NCBI GenBank assembly: GCA_049649525.1
Contig: JBARZE010000044.1
Coordinates: 3,556-67,555, forward strand
Length of the DNA stretch: 64,000 nucleotides
Source of the DNA: JAAURB01 sp049649525
Lineage (GTDB): Bacteria; Cyanobacteriota; Cyanobacteriia; Cyanobacteriales; Microcoleaceae
Reading direction: 5' to 3'
Under the pieces are notes generated by a model. It was not told where the DNA came from. It ran no database searches and saw nothing but the letters and a program-made list of their open reading frames with translations. Every line of letters begins with the position of its first letter. Positions within the stretch are counted from its first letter, which is position 1. Made by a program: the position numbers and the translations under genes. Positions 36,230 through 46,569 of the stretch are shown piece by piece.

Positions 36230-36563
36230 GATAGATGCTTCCTGAAATTTGGTGTAATTTTGGGCATACGAAACTGGACAAACTCGAAATATCAATCAAA
36301 TTTGATGCTGTTCTATACGGGCTGCACAAAATAACTTAGATTCTCAAATCTCATCAACTCTGAATCACAAAAAATCCTATTTTCATCTGTTCCTTCACTC
36401 TAAGGTTCAGAAAAACTCCTGGATCAATTGAAACTTTCCAGTTGAAAATATTTGAGTTGTCTAGTGGTTCTGTTCGATCTGTTGCTCTTGAAACTAGATT
36501 AACGAGCAGGACTGATCGCTGTCAATCCCTGTATATATACCTTAACAAATTAGCAATCATCTG

Positions 36564-38636
36564 TTAATCAGTTGTGCTTTTTTTGGCCATCAGCATCACG
36601 GATGAGCGCGGTTTAACGAGATAAAAGCGTTTTGGGGCAATTGGTGCAACTTTTACGTCGGAAAAGTCATGAGGCGTGGCTAAAGCTGTGTCTACAATAC
36701 GATGCCAATTTTCTCCTTTTGGTAAAGCTGGTAATTCAAACTTAAGGGGTTTCCAATAGGCATTTAACATCACATGTATATATTCTTCAGCTTGAGGATG
36801 GCGCAAACTAAAGGCTAAGTGATGAGAATCTTCTTCCCACTGGGGTTGATTTAAGTGAATACCATGCCAATTAATACTTGGTAAATTACTTTCTGGGTTG
36901 TCTTGAATTAAGGTTTCAATCGTAAAAATAGAGCGGGCTTTGGTGAAGCGAATAATCCCTTTAAGAAACCGCAATAGATCGGCATTTTTTCCGATTTTAC
37001 TCCAATCAAACCAACCTAATTCATTATCTTGACAGTAAGCATTATTATTACCCAACTGCGTCTGTCGAACTTCATCCCCCATTAAAATCATTGGGGTTCC
37101 CTGAGAAATAAATAAAATAGTTAAGAAGTTTTTAATCTGTCGTAAACGCAAAGCTTCAATTTCTGGGTTATCTGTTAACCCTTCTTCTCCACAATTCCAA
37201 CTAATATTATGATTGTGACCATCTTGATTATTTTCACCATTGGCTTCATTATGTTTTTCATTATAAGAAACCAAATCATTTAAAGTAAACCCATCATGAC
37301 AAGTAATAAAATTAATACTACAATGGGGATCTCTTTCTGGAGTCGGATAAATGTCTGGGCTTCCCATAATTCGGGCAGCAAGCTGTGAAATATTATCCGG
37401 ATCGCTCTTGACAAAACTGCGAATATCATCTCGATATTTACCATTCCATTCAGCAAAGCGATCGCCGGCAAATGACCCGACCTCATACAGTCCGCCCGCA
37501 TCCCAAGCTTCTGCAATTAACTTTGTTCCAGCTAAAATGGGATCGGATTTAATAATCCATAAAATCGGTGCATCTTCCATTGGATAACCATTTTTATCAC
37601 GGGAAAAAATAGAAGCTAAATCAAATCGAAAGCCATCAACGTGCATTTCTGTAACCCAGTAATGCAGACAATCAATAATCATTTGCCCGGTAATTTCATG
37701 ATTGGCTTTGATTGTATTTCCACAACCACTATAGTTACTATAATATTGCTGATCTTCGTCTAAAATATAGTACATAAAATTATCTAACCCCCGAAAGGAA
37801 AGGGTAGGGCCGTTGTGGTTGCCTTCAGCGGTATGATTAAAAACTACATCTAATATGACTTCAATTCCTGCTTTGTGAAAGGCTTTGACCATGTCGCGGA
37901 ATTCATTAACTGGCCCCAAAGGGTTACGACGGGAACTATAAGCCCGATGAGGTGCAAAAAATCCAATTGTACTGTAACCCCAATAGTTTTTCCGAGGGGG
38001 GACTGCGTCTTGTTGATCAAATTGATGAATTGGTAATAGTTCAACAGCGGTAATTCCTAAGTCTTTTAAATAAGGAATTTTTTCAATTAATCCCGCATAA
38101 GTGCCTCGTTTTTCGGCAGATATCCCTGAATTAGGATGGCGAGTAAAACCACCTACATGTAATTCGTAAATAATCGTTCGGGCATAAGGGATTTGTAAAG
38201 GTTTATCATCTTCCCAATCATAAGTTTCTGGATTAACTACCACGCTCTTTAAAGCGACTGCACAATTATTACCAGGGCGAGAAGCGGCTTCACGACTATA
38301 ATTTTCATCATTAACAATGGCTTTTGCGTAAGGATCAAGCAAAACTTTCTCTGAGTCAAATCGATAACCCGCTTCGGGTAAATACACACCATCAGCACGA
38401 TAACCATAAATTTGTCCGGGAAATACACCCGCTACAAGAATATGCCAGTAATAAAAGGTTTTGTTAATACTAGGATTGAAGGGAATCACATAAGCGGGTT
38501 TAGCCGCATCAGGAGTATCAAATAATAATAATTCTAGAGATTTACAGGTTTTAGAAAATATGCAGAAATTCACGCCATGACGTTGAATGGTTGCACCTAG
38601 CGGAAAACTCTGACCGGGAAACGTTTCAAAGCTCAT
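36564..38636 (-). CDS. glgX: Glycogen debranching enzyme (isoamylase type)
   Basis: GlgX hydrolyses alpha-1,6 branches in limit glycogen. The 690-residue protein has an N-terminal carbohydrate-binding domain (about 1-150) and an (alpha/beta)8 GH13 barrel: VDGFRFDLAS with nucleophile D339, LIAEAWDAGG with E376, and FITCHDGFT with D448. YYILDEDQQYYSNYSGCGNT and HNISWNCGEEG are typical of the family. Length agrees with GlgX. It stands alone on the minus strand. Confidence 0.95.
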   Translation of the reverse strand: MSFETFPGQSFPLGATIQRHGVNFCIFSKTCKSLELLLFDTPDAAKPAYVIPFNPSINKTFYYWHILVAGVFPGQIYGYRADGVYLPEAGYRFDSEKVLLDPYAKAIVNDENYSREAASRPGNNCAVALKSVVVNPETYDWEDDKPLQIPYARTIIYELHVGGFTRHPNSGISAEKRGTYAGLIEKIPYLKDLGITAVELLPIHQFDQQDAVPPRKNYWGYSTIGFFAPHRAYSSRRNPLGPVNEFRDMVKAFHKAGIEVILDVVFNHTAEGNHNGPTLSFRGLDNFMYYILDEDQQYYSNYSGCGNTIKANHEITGQMIIDCLHYWVTEMHVDGFRFDLASIFSRDKNGYPMEDAPILWIIKSDPILAGTKLIAEAWDAGGLYEVGSFAGDRFAEWNGKYRDDIRSFVKSDPDNISQLAARIMGSPDIYPTPERDPHCSINFITCHDGFTLNDLVSYNEKHNEANGENNQDGHNHNISWNCGEEGLTDNPEIEALRLRQIKNFLTILFISQGTPMILMGDEVRQTQLGNNNAYCQDNELGWFDWSKIGKNADLLRFLKGIIRFTKARSIFTIETLIQDNPESNLPSINWHGIHLNQPQWEEDSHHLAFSLRHPQAEEYIHVMLNAYWKPLKFELPALPKGENWHRIVDTALATPHDFSDVKVAPIAPKRFYLVKPRSSVMLMAKKSTTD

Positions 38637-38707
38637 GAAATTACCCTTATTGGGAACGAATATTAAATCGATTGCTGATTGATTGTATCGATTAACTTAA
38701 CTTGTAT

Positions 38708-40105
38708 TTACGAATGGGTCAAATGTGTTTCTTGGATTTTGAGACAAAAAATTTGATTACGCCCTTGCTCTTTGGCAGAATATAGCGCTTTATCGGCTGC
38801 TTGAATGAGAGAATCTGGCGTTTCTTCCGCGTTGGGAACTTGAGCGCTGAGACCCATACTCACGCTGACCCACTTTGAGACCTGAGACTGAGCGTGGGGA
38901 ATTTTTAATGATTGAATGGCCTGCTGAATTTGCTCAGCCACAGCAACTGCGCCGTTTATCCCTGTATTGGGTAAAATTACAGCAAATTCCTCACCTCCGT
39001 AACGCGCTACAAGATCTGCTGGACGTTTCACCGCTTGCCCAATTGCCTGAGCCACTTGATATAAACAGTCATCGCCGGCTGGATGACCATAGCAATCGTT
39101 GTAGAGTTTGAAATAGTCAATGTCAATGACAATCAGAGATAAAGGCTGTTTTTCTCGTCTTAATCGCCGCCATTCCTGCTTTAAAGACACATCAAAAGTG
39201 CGACGATTATAAACTTGGGTCAAGCCATCTAAAGTGGCCTGTTGATAAAGATTTTGATTGGTTCGATTCAGAATAGCTTCCCATTCTTTGCGATCGGTGA
39301 TGTCTGTAATGGTAATTAAGAAGCCGTCTTGATGTTGAATTAAATCTAGATTATACCAACCATTAATCCATTGGTTTTGATAGAATAATTCTTGCTGAAA
39401 CGGATTTCCTGTCTCTACTACCTCAACACATTGATCGAATAACATCGGCTCAACTGATTCAAGTGTTGATTTTGAAAGTCGCTGACCAATCAGTCGATCG
39501 ACTGGTTTACCCAATGCCTGCGCTAAGATGGGATTGACTAAAACACACCGAAAATGATCGATTTTGTTCTGTTGATCTCGGACAGCTTTTAAAAAGGCCA
39601 GCCCTAAAGGACAACTGTTGAGAATGCCACTCATTAGCTGCCGAGACTCTTTCATAATTTTTTCTACATATTTGCGCTGTTGAATTTCTTGTTGAAGTTG
39701 TAATTTCTGCTGATGAATTGTTAGTTGATTATTAACTCTGACTAATATTTCTGATGACTGAAAGGGTTTAGAGATATAATCAATTCCCCCTACTTTAAAT
39801 GCTTTTATTTTATCTGATGTTTCACTCGAAGCACTTAAAAAAATAATGGGGATTTCTTTGGTTTCTGAGCAAGCCTTGAGTTGACGACAAACTTCATAGC
39901 CATTCATTTCGGGCATTCTAATATCTAAGATAATTAAATCAGGTGCTAAGGCTTGAGCTGTTTTTAAAGCCGTTTTGCCATTTCTAGCTTTACGAACTTT
40001 ATAACCATTCAGTTCTAGAACTTCAGACAACAAGTAGAGGTTTTCGATGTGATCGTCAACAATTAGAATTTCTTTTTTAGGTTGATGAATAGATTTTAAT
40101 GTCAT
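38708..40105 (-). CDS. Response regulator with diguanylate cyclase (REC-PAS-GGDEF)
   Basis: The 465-residue protein has a receiver domain (ILIVDDHIEN; phospho-acceptor D61 in ILDIRMPEMNGYE; K113 in SKPF), a coiled coil (about 128-150), a PAS-like region (about 155-270), and a GGDEF domain with active RYGGEEF at 369-374 and the feedback inhibitory site RPAD at 361-364. It should make cyclic di-GMP when phosphorylated. A partner kinase is not adjacent. It ends 71 bases from the glgX start on the same strand. Confidence 0.93.
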   Translation of the reverse strand: MTLKSIHQPKKEILIVDDHIENLYLLSEVLELNGYKVRKARNGKTALKTAQALAPDLIILDIRMPEMNGYEVCRQLKACSETKEIPIIFLSASSETSDKIKAFKVGGIDYISKPFQSSEILVRVNNQLTIHQQKLQLQQEIQQRKYVEKIMKESRQLMSGILNSCPLGLAFLKAVRDQQNKIDHFRCVLVNPILAQALGKPVDRLIGQRLSKSTLESVEPMLFDQCVEVVETGNPFQQELFYQNQWINGWYNLDLIQHQDGFLITITDITDRKEWEAILNRTNQNLYQQATLDGLTQVYNRRTFDVSLKQEWRRLRREKQPLSLIVIDIDYFKLYNDCYGHPAGDDCLYQVAQAIGQAVKRPADLVARYGGEEFAVILPNTGINGAVAVAEQIQQAIQSLKIPHAQSQVSKWVSVSMGLSAQVPNAEETPDSLIQAADKALYSAKEQGRNQIFCLKIQETHLTHS

Positions 40106-41186
40106 AATTATAACTCCTTTTAAAACTTAAAATATAGCAATGTTAATATTGTGGATTTGAATAACTTAATTATGGCATACTTTTCTATCAATGATAAAAA
40201 AATTACTAAGGTGCAGTTGATTTAAATTCAAATTATAATATTAAGCAATATAATGATGAGCTAAAACTGATATTTTTTTTGCTCTTCCCTCTTTTCTAAG
40301 TTTATTACTGATATTAACTGAATTAATAGCTCCAGATCTTCAGACTATTGAGTTTAGTGTAGTTAATCGCTTAATATTGGTATAATTTAGAGAGCTAAAA
40401 ATTAGTTATTATTACTGTTATTTAGATTTACGTCTGTAGTTGAACTTACAATTCGTACTTTAAGATGTCATATAGAAAGTTTATTTAACACAACTTTTAG
40501 GGAAAATTAGTAATAAAAAAAATGGCTATAATCACCATTGGAGAAAAAATATATAACCCTAAATGTTTGAAGTTTATATACAGAACTATTTATTCTATTA
40601 ATAATTTTTCTAATCTATTATTTTTAAGTTTAAATTATTATCGATTAGGCTGAAAAATATCGCCATTTGCTAATTATTATTTTTTTAGCAAAGCTATAAG
40701 GTTTAGGTCATTTATGATTTATTGATTTAATTATAAAAACATTCTTTAGTTAATTTTTAATTATCAATTATTAGATATTATTATTTATAGAGATATTGCT
40801 AATCTTGTCAAAGTTTAAACAAAGAAATCGTTAAAATTTTATGCTTTATCTCAATTAAATCAATTTTTATATCGATTATTATCTATGAAAAATGTATTAA
40901 TTTCATTCAGAATACAAATAATAAAAAATATTAATAGCAAATTATTTGAGGGCTATTTAAATATTAGTAGCTTACCAATTTGCCGTCATGTGAGTCATTT
41001 GTTTTCCTCTTACCTCTGATATTGCAGTGGTTTTGAGATAGGCGTACTATAATGTTGTGTAGAAGGTAAACTTTGATGGCTTATACTTTCCCGGTTCATG
41101 CATCTCCCGGGGGAAAATGTAATCATTACATTTTGGCTACCAGAATATATAAATTGGCTTCATCTCTACAATAGGAGGACATTCTA
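40106..41186. other. 1.08-kb AT-rich gap upstream of the sigma gene
   Basis: No credible ORF is seen on either strand. The first 850 bases are very AT-rich and of low complexity. The right end holds a TATAAT box at 41048-41053 with TTGCAG at 41022-41027 (20-base spacing), a possible promoter, and the 14-mer ATTGCAGTGGTTTT shared with the serA upstream region. The length invites a search for a small RNA or long 5' leader. Confidence 0.45.
41022..41053 (+). promoter_or_regulatory. Candidate promoter of the sigma factor gene
   Basis: TTGCAG (41022-41027) and TATAAT (41048-41053), spaced 20 bases, lie 130 bases upstream of the ATG at 41187. The -10 matches well; the -35 is weak. Predicted by pattern only. 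Confidence 0.35.
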
Positions 41187-42182
41187 ATGGATAACTCAAC
41201 CCTAACTTCCTCACCCGACAACTTAAAAAGCATTGATGATGCTGTGGCAACCTTGTTTAAAGGAATGGCTCGTTATCCATTGCTGAAACCTCACGAAGAA
41301 ATTCAGTTAGCGCGTCAAATTCAAACCTTAGTCAGCCTCGAAGAATTACAAACTCAATTAACCACTCAATTAAACCGTTCTCCTACCAAAGCCGAATGGG
41401 CAGAGGCGGCTCAACTGACAGAAACACAATTGAAGACTCAACTTCATCAAGGAAACCAAGCCAAGCGTCGAATGATTAGTTCTAATTTACGCTTAGTCGT
41501 TTCAATTGCTAAACGTTATCTCAATCGAGGCGTGCCTTTTCTCGATTTAATTCAAGAAGGGGCATTAGGATTAAATCGGGCTGCAGAAAAATTTGATCCC
41601 GATAAAGGCTATAAGTTTTCTACCTATGCTTACTGGTGGATTCGTCAAGGCATTACTCGCACCATTGCCAATCAAGGAAGAACAATTCGTCTTCCGATTC
41701 ATGTGATAGAACAGTTGAATAAGTTACAAGGTGCTTATCGAGATGCTGTGCGATCGCTGCACCGTAAACCGACTGAAACAGAGTTAGCTGAAGCGATGTC
41801 TATTTCTGTTCCCCAACTCCGCCTTTTACAGCAAGTCCGCCGCAAATCTTTATCCTTAAATCATCGTGTAGGTTCAGAAGAAAATTCTGAGTTAATGGAC
41901 TTACTCGAAGATAATGAAATGCACTCCCCGGAAGTACAAATGGGTGAAGTGATGATGCGTCAAGATTTACTCGAAGTATTGAGTTCTGTATTAAACCCAC
42001 AAGAAAAAGACGTTTTAGTATTACGCTATGGTTTGGAAACCGGAATTCCTCGGACTTTAGAAGAAGTGAGTCGTGTGTTAAATTTATCTCGAGAAAGAGT
42101 GCGTCAAATTCAAGCGAAAGCGATGCGAAAACTTCGTCGTTCTCAGGTGGCTGAAAGTTTGAAAGGTTGGATTAAATCATAA
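41187..42182 (+). CDS. Group 2 RNA polymerase sigma factor (sigma-70 family)
   Basis: The 331-residue sigma factor has region 1.2 (YPLLKPHEEIQLARQIQ), the long region 2 (SNLRLVVSIAKRYLNRGVPFLDLIQEGALGLNRAAEKFDPDKGYKFSTYAYWWIRQGITRTIANQGRTIRLP), region 3 and region 4 with a helix-turn-helix (RTLEEVSRVLNLSRERVRQIQAKAMRKLR). It lacks the long N-terminal extension of the primary SigA, placing it in the non-essential group 2 class (SigB/C/D/E type); which one cannot be told. AGGAGG at 41173-41178 is a strong ribosome-binding site. Confidence 0.92.
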   Translation: MDNSTLTSSPDNLKSIDDAVATLFKGMARYPLLKPHEEIQLARQIQTLVSLEELQTQLTTQLNRSPTKAEWAEAAQLTETQLKTQLHQGNQAKRRMISSNLRLVVSIAKRYLNRGVPFLDLIQEGALGLNRAAEKFDPDKGYKFSTYAYWWIRQGITRTIANQGRTIRLPIHVIEQLNKLQGAYRDAVRSLHRKPTETELAEAMSISVPQLRLLQQVRRKSLSLNHRVGSEENSELMDLLEDNEMHSPEVQMGEVMMRQDLLEVLSSVLNPQEKDVLVLRYGLETGIPRTLEEVSRVLNLSRERVRQIQAKAMRKLRRSQVAESLKGWIKS

Positions 42183-42307
42183 TTGGCTGATTGATAATAA
42201 ATAGTTCATTCATCAATAATAACGAGTAAAAAATAATTCCTACTAATATTAGGATAAACTGTGAGAAAATTGATCTAAAATTATTCAAGATTTAAAATTA
42301 ACGACTT

Positions 42308-42817
42308 ATGCTTGAAAATATATCTGCTGTCAAGCTGCGGCCAGCGACTATAGAAGATGTTGAGACAATTTTTGATTTGATTCAAGCTTTGGCTGAATAC
42401 GAAAAGCTCTCTCATCAAGTGGTCGGAACTACAGAACAACTCAAAGAACATCTATTTGGCCAACGCCCTTATGCAGAAGTTATTTTAGCTGAGAGCAACT
42501 CAAAAGTCGTAGGATTCGTCTTATTTTTTCATAACTATTCTACCTTTTTAACTCAGCCGGGGATTTATTTAGAAGATTTATTTGTATTAGCCGAATATCG
42601 TCGTAAAGGAATTGGAAAAGCCTTAATTGCTGCTGTGGCTAAACTGGCTATTGCTCGAAATTGTGGACGGCTAGAGTGGAGTGTTTTAGACTGGAATCAA
42701 CCCTCGATTGATTTTTATCGTCGTATGGGAGCTGATATCTTGACACAATGGCTAACCTGCCGTGTGACTGACACCGCATTAATTCAACTCAGTCAAGAGG
42801 ATTCGGTGATACAATAG
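42308..42817 (+). CDS. GNAT N-acetyltransferase, SSAT-like
   Basis: The 169-residue protein begins LRPATIEDVETIFDLIQALAEYEKL and contains GIYLEDLFVLAEYRRKGIGKALIAAVAKLA, with the acetyl-CoA loop RRKGIGKA, and WSVLDWNQPSIDFYRRMGAD. The pattern fits spermidine/spermine or diamine acetyltransferases, but the substrate is uncertain. It starts about 126 bases after the sigma factor stop. Confidence 0.85.
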   Translation: MLENISAVKLRPATIEDVETIFDLIQALAEYEKLSHQVVGTTEQLKEHLFGQRPYAEVILAESNSKVVGFVLFFHNYSTFLTQPGIYLEDLFVLAEYRRKGIGKALIAAVAKLAIARNCGRLEWSVLDWNQPSIDFYRRMGADILTQWLTCRVTDTALIQLSQEDSVIQ

Positions 42818-42842
42818 CAACGAAAAACTTATATAGAAATCA

Positions 42843-43049
42843 ATGAAAATTTGGGTAAATGAACAACTGGACCCAGCCGGGTTAATCTACTCTTGTATTG
42901 CTTGTTGTAATGAAGAACAAGCTCAAGATTGTCATGAATCTTTTAAAAATAATTTGACCCCAGAACAGATTCAACAAGGCTGGACTGCTAAATTAAGAAC
43001 AGTTGATAGCTGGGATGAAGTTCCTGTCAGTGCGTTAAAATTGAACTAG
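42843..43049 (+). CDS. Small conserved protein, unknown
   Basis: A 68-residue ORF starting MKIWVNEQLDPAGLIYSCIACC, with cysteines at 18, 21 and 22, another at 30, and an acidic/glutamine-rich middle. It follows the acetyltransferase by 25 bases and is likely co-transcribed. No membrane helix. The start and the cysteine spacing suggest metal binding, but I cannot name a family. Confidence 0.6.
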   Translation: MKIWVNEQLDPAGLIYSCIACCNEEQAQDCHESFKNNLTPEQIQQGWTAKLRTVDSWDEVPVSALKLN

Positions 43050-43062
43050 ATTCGATTTTCCG

Positions 43063-43557
43063 TTATGGTTTTGATGTGTTTTTCTGGATCAGTTGTTGTC
43101 GAATGGCGATCCACATCTTTTGAGAACTCCAGGCTCCGAAAATCATCGCAATCAGAAATAAAACAGGATTAAAAATACCCAAGACTAACGCTGTTAATCC
43201 GGCCCCCGGACAGTAACCCGAAATACCCCAACCCATACCAAAAATAGCAGAACCGAGGATCAGAGGTAAATCAATCTTTTTGCGAGAGGGAAGATAAAAT
43301 TTTCGACTCAGGAGGGGATGAGGTTGCTGTAGAATGTAGCGGAAACCCAGCAAAGTTACACTAACTGCACCCCCAAACACAAATATTAAAGTCGGGTCCC
43401 ATTCCCCCGTAATATCCAAAAATCCCAAAATGCGCTCGCGCTCAATCATTTGAGATAATCCGAGTCCAAAACCAAACACAATTCCAGACAGCAACGCAAT
43501 CAAATTCTGCTTCAGCTTGATTGTTGGTTTTCGTTTAGGTGTTGATTGATTACCCAT
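43063..43557 (-). CDS. YeeE/YedE-type membrane protein (second of a pair)
   Basis: The 164-residue protein has four or five hydrophobic helices and the signature cysteine motif in GMGWGISGYCPGAGLTALV. YeeE/YedE (TsuA-like) proteins import sulfur compounds such as thiosulfate; paired half-length genes like this are PmpA/PmpB-like. Its start overlaps the end of the upstream partner by 8 bases (43550-43557), a tight operon. Substrate not shown by sequence. Confidence 0.8.
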   Translation of the reverse strand: MGNQSTPKRKPTIKLKQNLIALLSGIVFGFGLGLSQMIERERILGFLDITGEWDPTLIFVFGGAVSVTLLGFRYILQQPHPLLSRKFYLPSRKKIDLPLILGSAIFGMGWGISGYCPGAGLTALVLGIFNPVLFLIAMIFGAWSSQKMWIAIRQQLIQKNTSKP

Positions 43558-43963
43558 GACCGATGATAAACACTGTAATAACAGCAGTCGTCAGAAATGC
43601 GATCGCAGCCACTCCAGATCGAGGGGACAGACGACCTAATCCACAAACCCCGTGACCACTCGTACATCCACTTCCCATACGTGTACCAAAACCTACTAGA
43701 AATCCCCCTAAAATCATCGCCAGGGGGGCGAAAGTTGAAATAGGAGTCGGTCGAGGAGCGAAGAAATTCTCGTAAATTGTGCCACCTAGTAACATCCCAC
43801 TCAAGAAGATCCAACGCCAATTTTGTCTAGCATCTCCCCAAATTGCCCCATTGATAATTCCACTCATTCCAGCGATGCGGCCATTAAACGCAAGCATCAT
43901 AGTAGCACTGATACCAATCAAAATTCCGCCGAGTAATGCACTGATCCAATTAAACGCGACCAT
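43550..43963 (-). CDS. YeeE/YedE-type membrane protein (first of a pair)
   Basis: The 137-residue protein has an N-terminal helix (about 4-25) and the conserved FGTRMGSGCTSGHGVCGLGRLSPRSG block of YeeE/YedE transporters, with cysteines in the pore-lining motif. It overlaps the next gene by 8 bases, and lies 17 bases after the prmA stop on the same strand, so all three may share a transcript. Confidence 0.8.
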   Translation of the reverse strand: MVAFNWISALLGGILIGISATMMLAFNGRIAGMSGIINGAIWGDARQNWRWIFLSGMLLGGTIYENFFAPRPTPISTFAPLAMILGGFLVGFGTRMGSGCTSGHGVCGLGRLSPRSGVAAIAFLTTAVITVFIIGHG

Positions 43964-43980
43964 TTTTACCTTCCTTAATC

Positions 43981-44883
43981 TTAAGAACGGCGAATATTAA
44001 AACAACACCATTCTTGACGTTTCCATAAGGTGGCGACGATCCACCCATGTTGTTCTAATGTATCTGCAATCGGCTTAGCTTGATCTAATAAAATTCCGCT
44101 GAGAATTGCCCAAGTCTTATCATGGACAATTTTGTCAAACTTGGGAATTAGATCAATAATCACTTCAGCCAGGATATTACAAAGGATACCATCAACCGGA
44201 TGATCGAGTTGTTCTAATAATCTCTCAACGCTGCCTTGTTCGACAACTATTTTTTCGGGTTTAATCTCGTTAAGCTGACAATTATTGGTGGTTGCACGCA
44301 CAGCCAATGGATCAATATCAACAGCATAGGCTTGAGCGGCCCCCAATAGTATCGCCCCAATGGATAAAATCCCCGAACCGCAGCCAATATCAGCGATAAT
44401 CGCGTTTTCTGGCTTAACACTAAATCGCATTTCCAATGATTCCAAACAAAGCTGAGTGGTGGCGTGAGTTCCTGTCCCAAAAGCAACACCGGGATCTAAA
44501 CGTAGAATTTGCCGCTCAGACTCCGAAGGTAACGGTAGCCAAGCGGGATAAACTAAAAAATAATCTCCTATAGGAGTCGGTTCCCAATATTTTTGCCAAC
44601 TACTGGCCCAGTCTTGTTCATCAATTAAATCCCACTCGACAGCAGGGGCCGGCATTTCAACACACAAAGCATCCTGGCGTAGCCATAATGATAAAGCAGC
44701 GAGATCTAGTAAATTTGCCTGTTGTTCGGGTAAATAAGCAGAGAGCAAACAAGCGTGATTTTTAATTTGACTCGCTGTACCCCGACAGCCAAAATCTTCC
44801 AGTCGCCAAAAAATTGTTTCTTCTAGGGCCGGATCACTAAGAATTTTTATTTCCCACCAACTATGTGCCATATTGCGTTTCAA
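43981..44883 (-). CDS. prmA: Ribosomal protein L11 methyltransferase
   Basis: PrmA trimethylates ribosomal protein L11. The 300-residue protein has a substrate-recognition N-terminus (HSWWEIKILSDPALEETIFWRLEDFGCRG) and a SAM-binding fold with DPGVAFGTGTHATTQLCLESL, IADIGCGSGILSIGA and GILCNILAEVIIDLIP, family hallmarks. The ATG at 44871 (MAHSWWEI) is an alternative start to 44883. Confidence 0.93.
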   Translation of the reverse strand: MKRNMAHSWWEIKILSDPALEETIFWRLEDFGCRGTASQIKNHACLLSAYLPEQQANLLDLAALSLWLRQDALCVEMPAPAVEWDLIDEQDWASSWQKYWEPTPIGDYFLVYPAWLPLPSESERQILRLDPGVAFGTGTHATTQLCLESLEMRFSVKPENAIIADIGCGSGILSIGAILLGAAQAYAVDIDPLAVRATTNNCQLNEIKPEKIVVEQGSVERLLEQLDHPVDGILCNILAEVIIDLIPKFDKIVHDKTWAILSGILLDQAKPIADTLEQHGWIVATLWKRQEWCCFNIRRS

Positions 44884-45420
44884 CTTCAGAGTTTAGAGTG
44901 TTTTCGGCGGATGTGGCAACTATGTTTAATCTTGAACAGATTTATACCCTCAGCAGTTGTCAAGTTGTCAACCCGTAGTATTTGTGTTTTCCGCTTTGCT
45001 GCTTCTCATCATGTCCCTTAGCTCTAGTTTACTATAGCCCAGGGGTCACTCATTGATAGCGCTTACGCCCGGAGCTCTACAATGAGCGTTACATTAGTTG
45101 CCGGAGTCGTAATGCACAAGTTATAGGCAATTTTGAGGGATAAAAAAGCTTTTCGCCCAGCGCGTGACATCAGTCGTATAATCTTAAGCTTTTAGCAACT
45201 TGTATTCCTTGATCGCATTACAGCTTTAATCTAACCGAATCAGGAGAAGGATAGCTACCTTATTGAATTTTTTTAACTGTGCGATCGCGCCCGGCGGGTT
45301 TACTCGTATGGCGTTACCTGAAACAGCCATGTTGGCTCACACCTATCCGACACCGAGGTTAGAGCATCAATTGCCAGTGAGTCGAGTTGCCTGGTTTGAT
45401 GGCATTTGAGCGTAGCGAAA
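44884..45420. other. Intergenic gap before the tnpB relic
   Basis: No intact gene is seen in these 537 bases. HIP1 sites occur at about 45283 and 45492. A short open stretch, including MALPETAMLAHTYPTPR (about 45309), is too brief to assign and ends at a stop at about 45408. It may be transposon-derived flank. Confidence 0.4.
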
Positions 45421-46097
45421 ACAAAGATTTGCCACAGCAGCTAGACAAGCAAAATATGCCTGTTTCGGACAAAAAAGGCATCAAAATATATGCGATCGCG
45501 AACAAGGAAACACCCTAAGGTCGATACCATGTATAGAGCGCTTACACAATCATATTGCCTTCAAGAGACAACATTACCAGTTCAAGCTAGCTCATAAACT
45601 CTGCGATCTGGCGGATACAATCTTTGTAGAGGTTTGCGACTTCCGCATTATAGCTTCATGTTTCTTGGGTAAGCATACTATAGACCCTAGCTTTGGACAA
45701 TTTCGTACTATTCTCAAGTATGTAGGTAAACGTCGTAACGTCTTTGTAGGCGAGGTTGACCACAAAGCCAGCAGTCAAACCTGTCCGAATTGCCGAATAA
45801 CTCTCAGAAAAGAACTGTCTGACAGGCTACACTCATGTCGAGAGTGTTTGTATGAAGTCATCGCCATATCGCAGCAGCCCAAGAAATGTGTAATCGAGGT
45901 ATGGAAACCTATCGGGGGACTCCCGAAAAGCACTCGTATTGGCTCTCAAGTCGTACTGTCGGGGAACATTGTTCTAGATAAGTGGCGCAGGGGAACAATG
46001 CCCAATCGTGAGTTTGGGAAGCCCCCACTATATTCGCGTGAATTAGTGGAGGAGGATGTCACACCTGACTCACTTTTGTCAGTCAATCAGCTTGTCT
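45421..46097 (+). pseudogene. TnpB C-terminal relic (IS200/IS605 type), frameshifted
   Basis: From about 45421 one frame reads RQHYQFKLAHKLCDLADTIFVE and FGQFRTILKYVGKRRNVFVGEVDHKASSQTCPNCRITLRK then HSCRECLYEV: the catalytic glutamate region and the four-cysteine zinc finger (CPNC...CREC) of TnpB. After the second cysteine pair the frame slips; the neighbouring frame continues HRHIAAAQEMCNRGMETYRGT (about 45858-45925). The N-terminal half is gone. It precedes ureA by only 40 bases, so the element may have brought, or landed beside, the urease cluster. Confidence 0.75.
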
Positions 46098-46136
46098 AAT
46101 GATAAGATCGCAGTTACAACCTAAACGAACAAATCA

Positions 46137-46439
46137 ATGCAATTATCACCCCAAGAAAAAGACAAATTATTGATTTTTACTGCTGCTCTAGTTGCCGAAA
46201 GACGTAAAGAAAAAGGTATCAAACTAAACTATCCTGAAGCAGTAGCGTATATTTCTGCTGCTATCCTTGAAGGTGCTAGAGAAGGAAGAGCGGTAGCTGA
46301 ATTGATGAGCTATGGTCAGACTCTTTTAAAGAGTGACGAAGTTATGGAAGGAATACCTACAATGGTCGATCGGATACAGGTAGAAGCAACCTTCCCTGAC
46401 GGCACTAAGTTAGTGACGGTAGATAATCCTATTCATTGA
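46137..46439 (+). CDS. ureA: Urease gamma subunit
   Basis: UreA is the small structural subunit of urease, which hydrolyses urea to ammonia and carbamate. The 100 residues (MQLSPQEKDKLLIFTAALVAERRKEKGIKLNYPEAVAYISAAILEGAREG) match the gamma subunit exactly in length and pattern. First gene of the plus-strand urease cluster, directly after the tnpB relic. Confidence 0.97.
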   Translation: MQLSPQEKDKLLIFTAALVAERRKEKGIKLNYPEAVAYISAAILEGAREGRAVAELMSYGQTLLKSDEVMEGIPTMVDRIQVEATFPDGTKLVTVDNPIH

Positions 46440-46569
46440 ACATTTATCATTGCACAATTAGAAAGCTTATAGCTTATAGCCTAGTCCTAAAGGATGCCGC
46501 GACCCATAAGCTTAACGCTACGAGTAGTTTTATCAACAATTCTCAGTAAATACACTCCTAACGATAATT

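Noticed and set aside
45665..46097. Intact small transposase
   Set aside because: It contains only the TnpB C-terminus with a frameshift after the zinc finger; upstream frame continues without a start.
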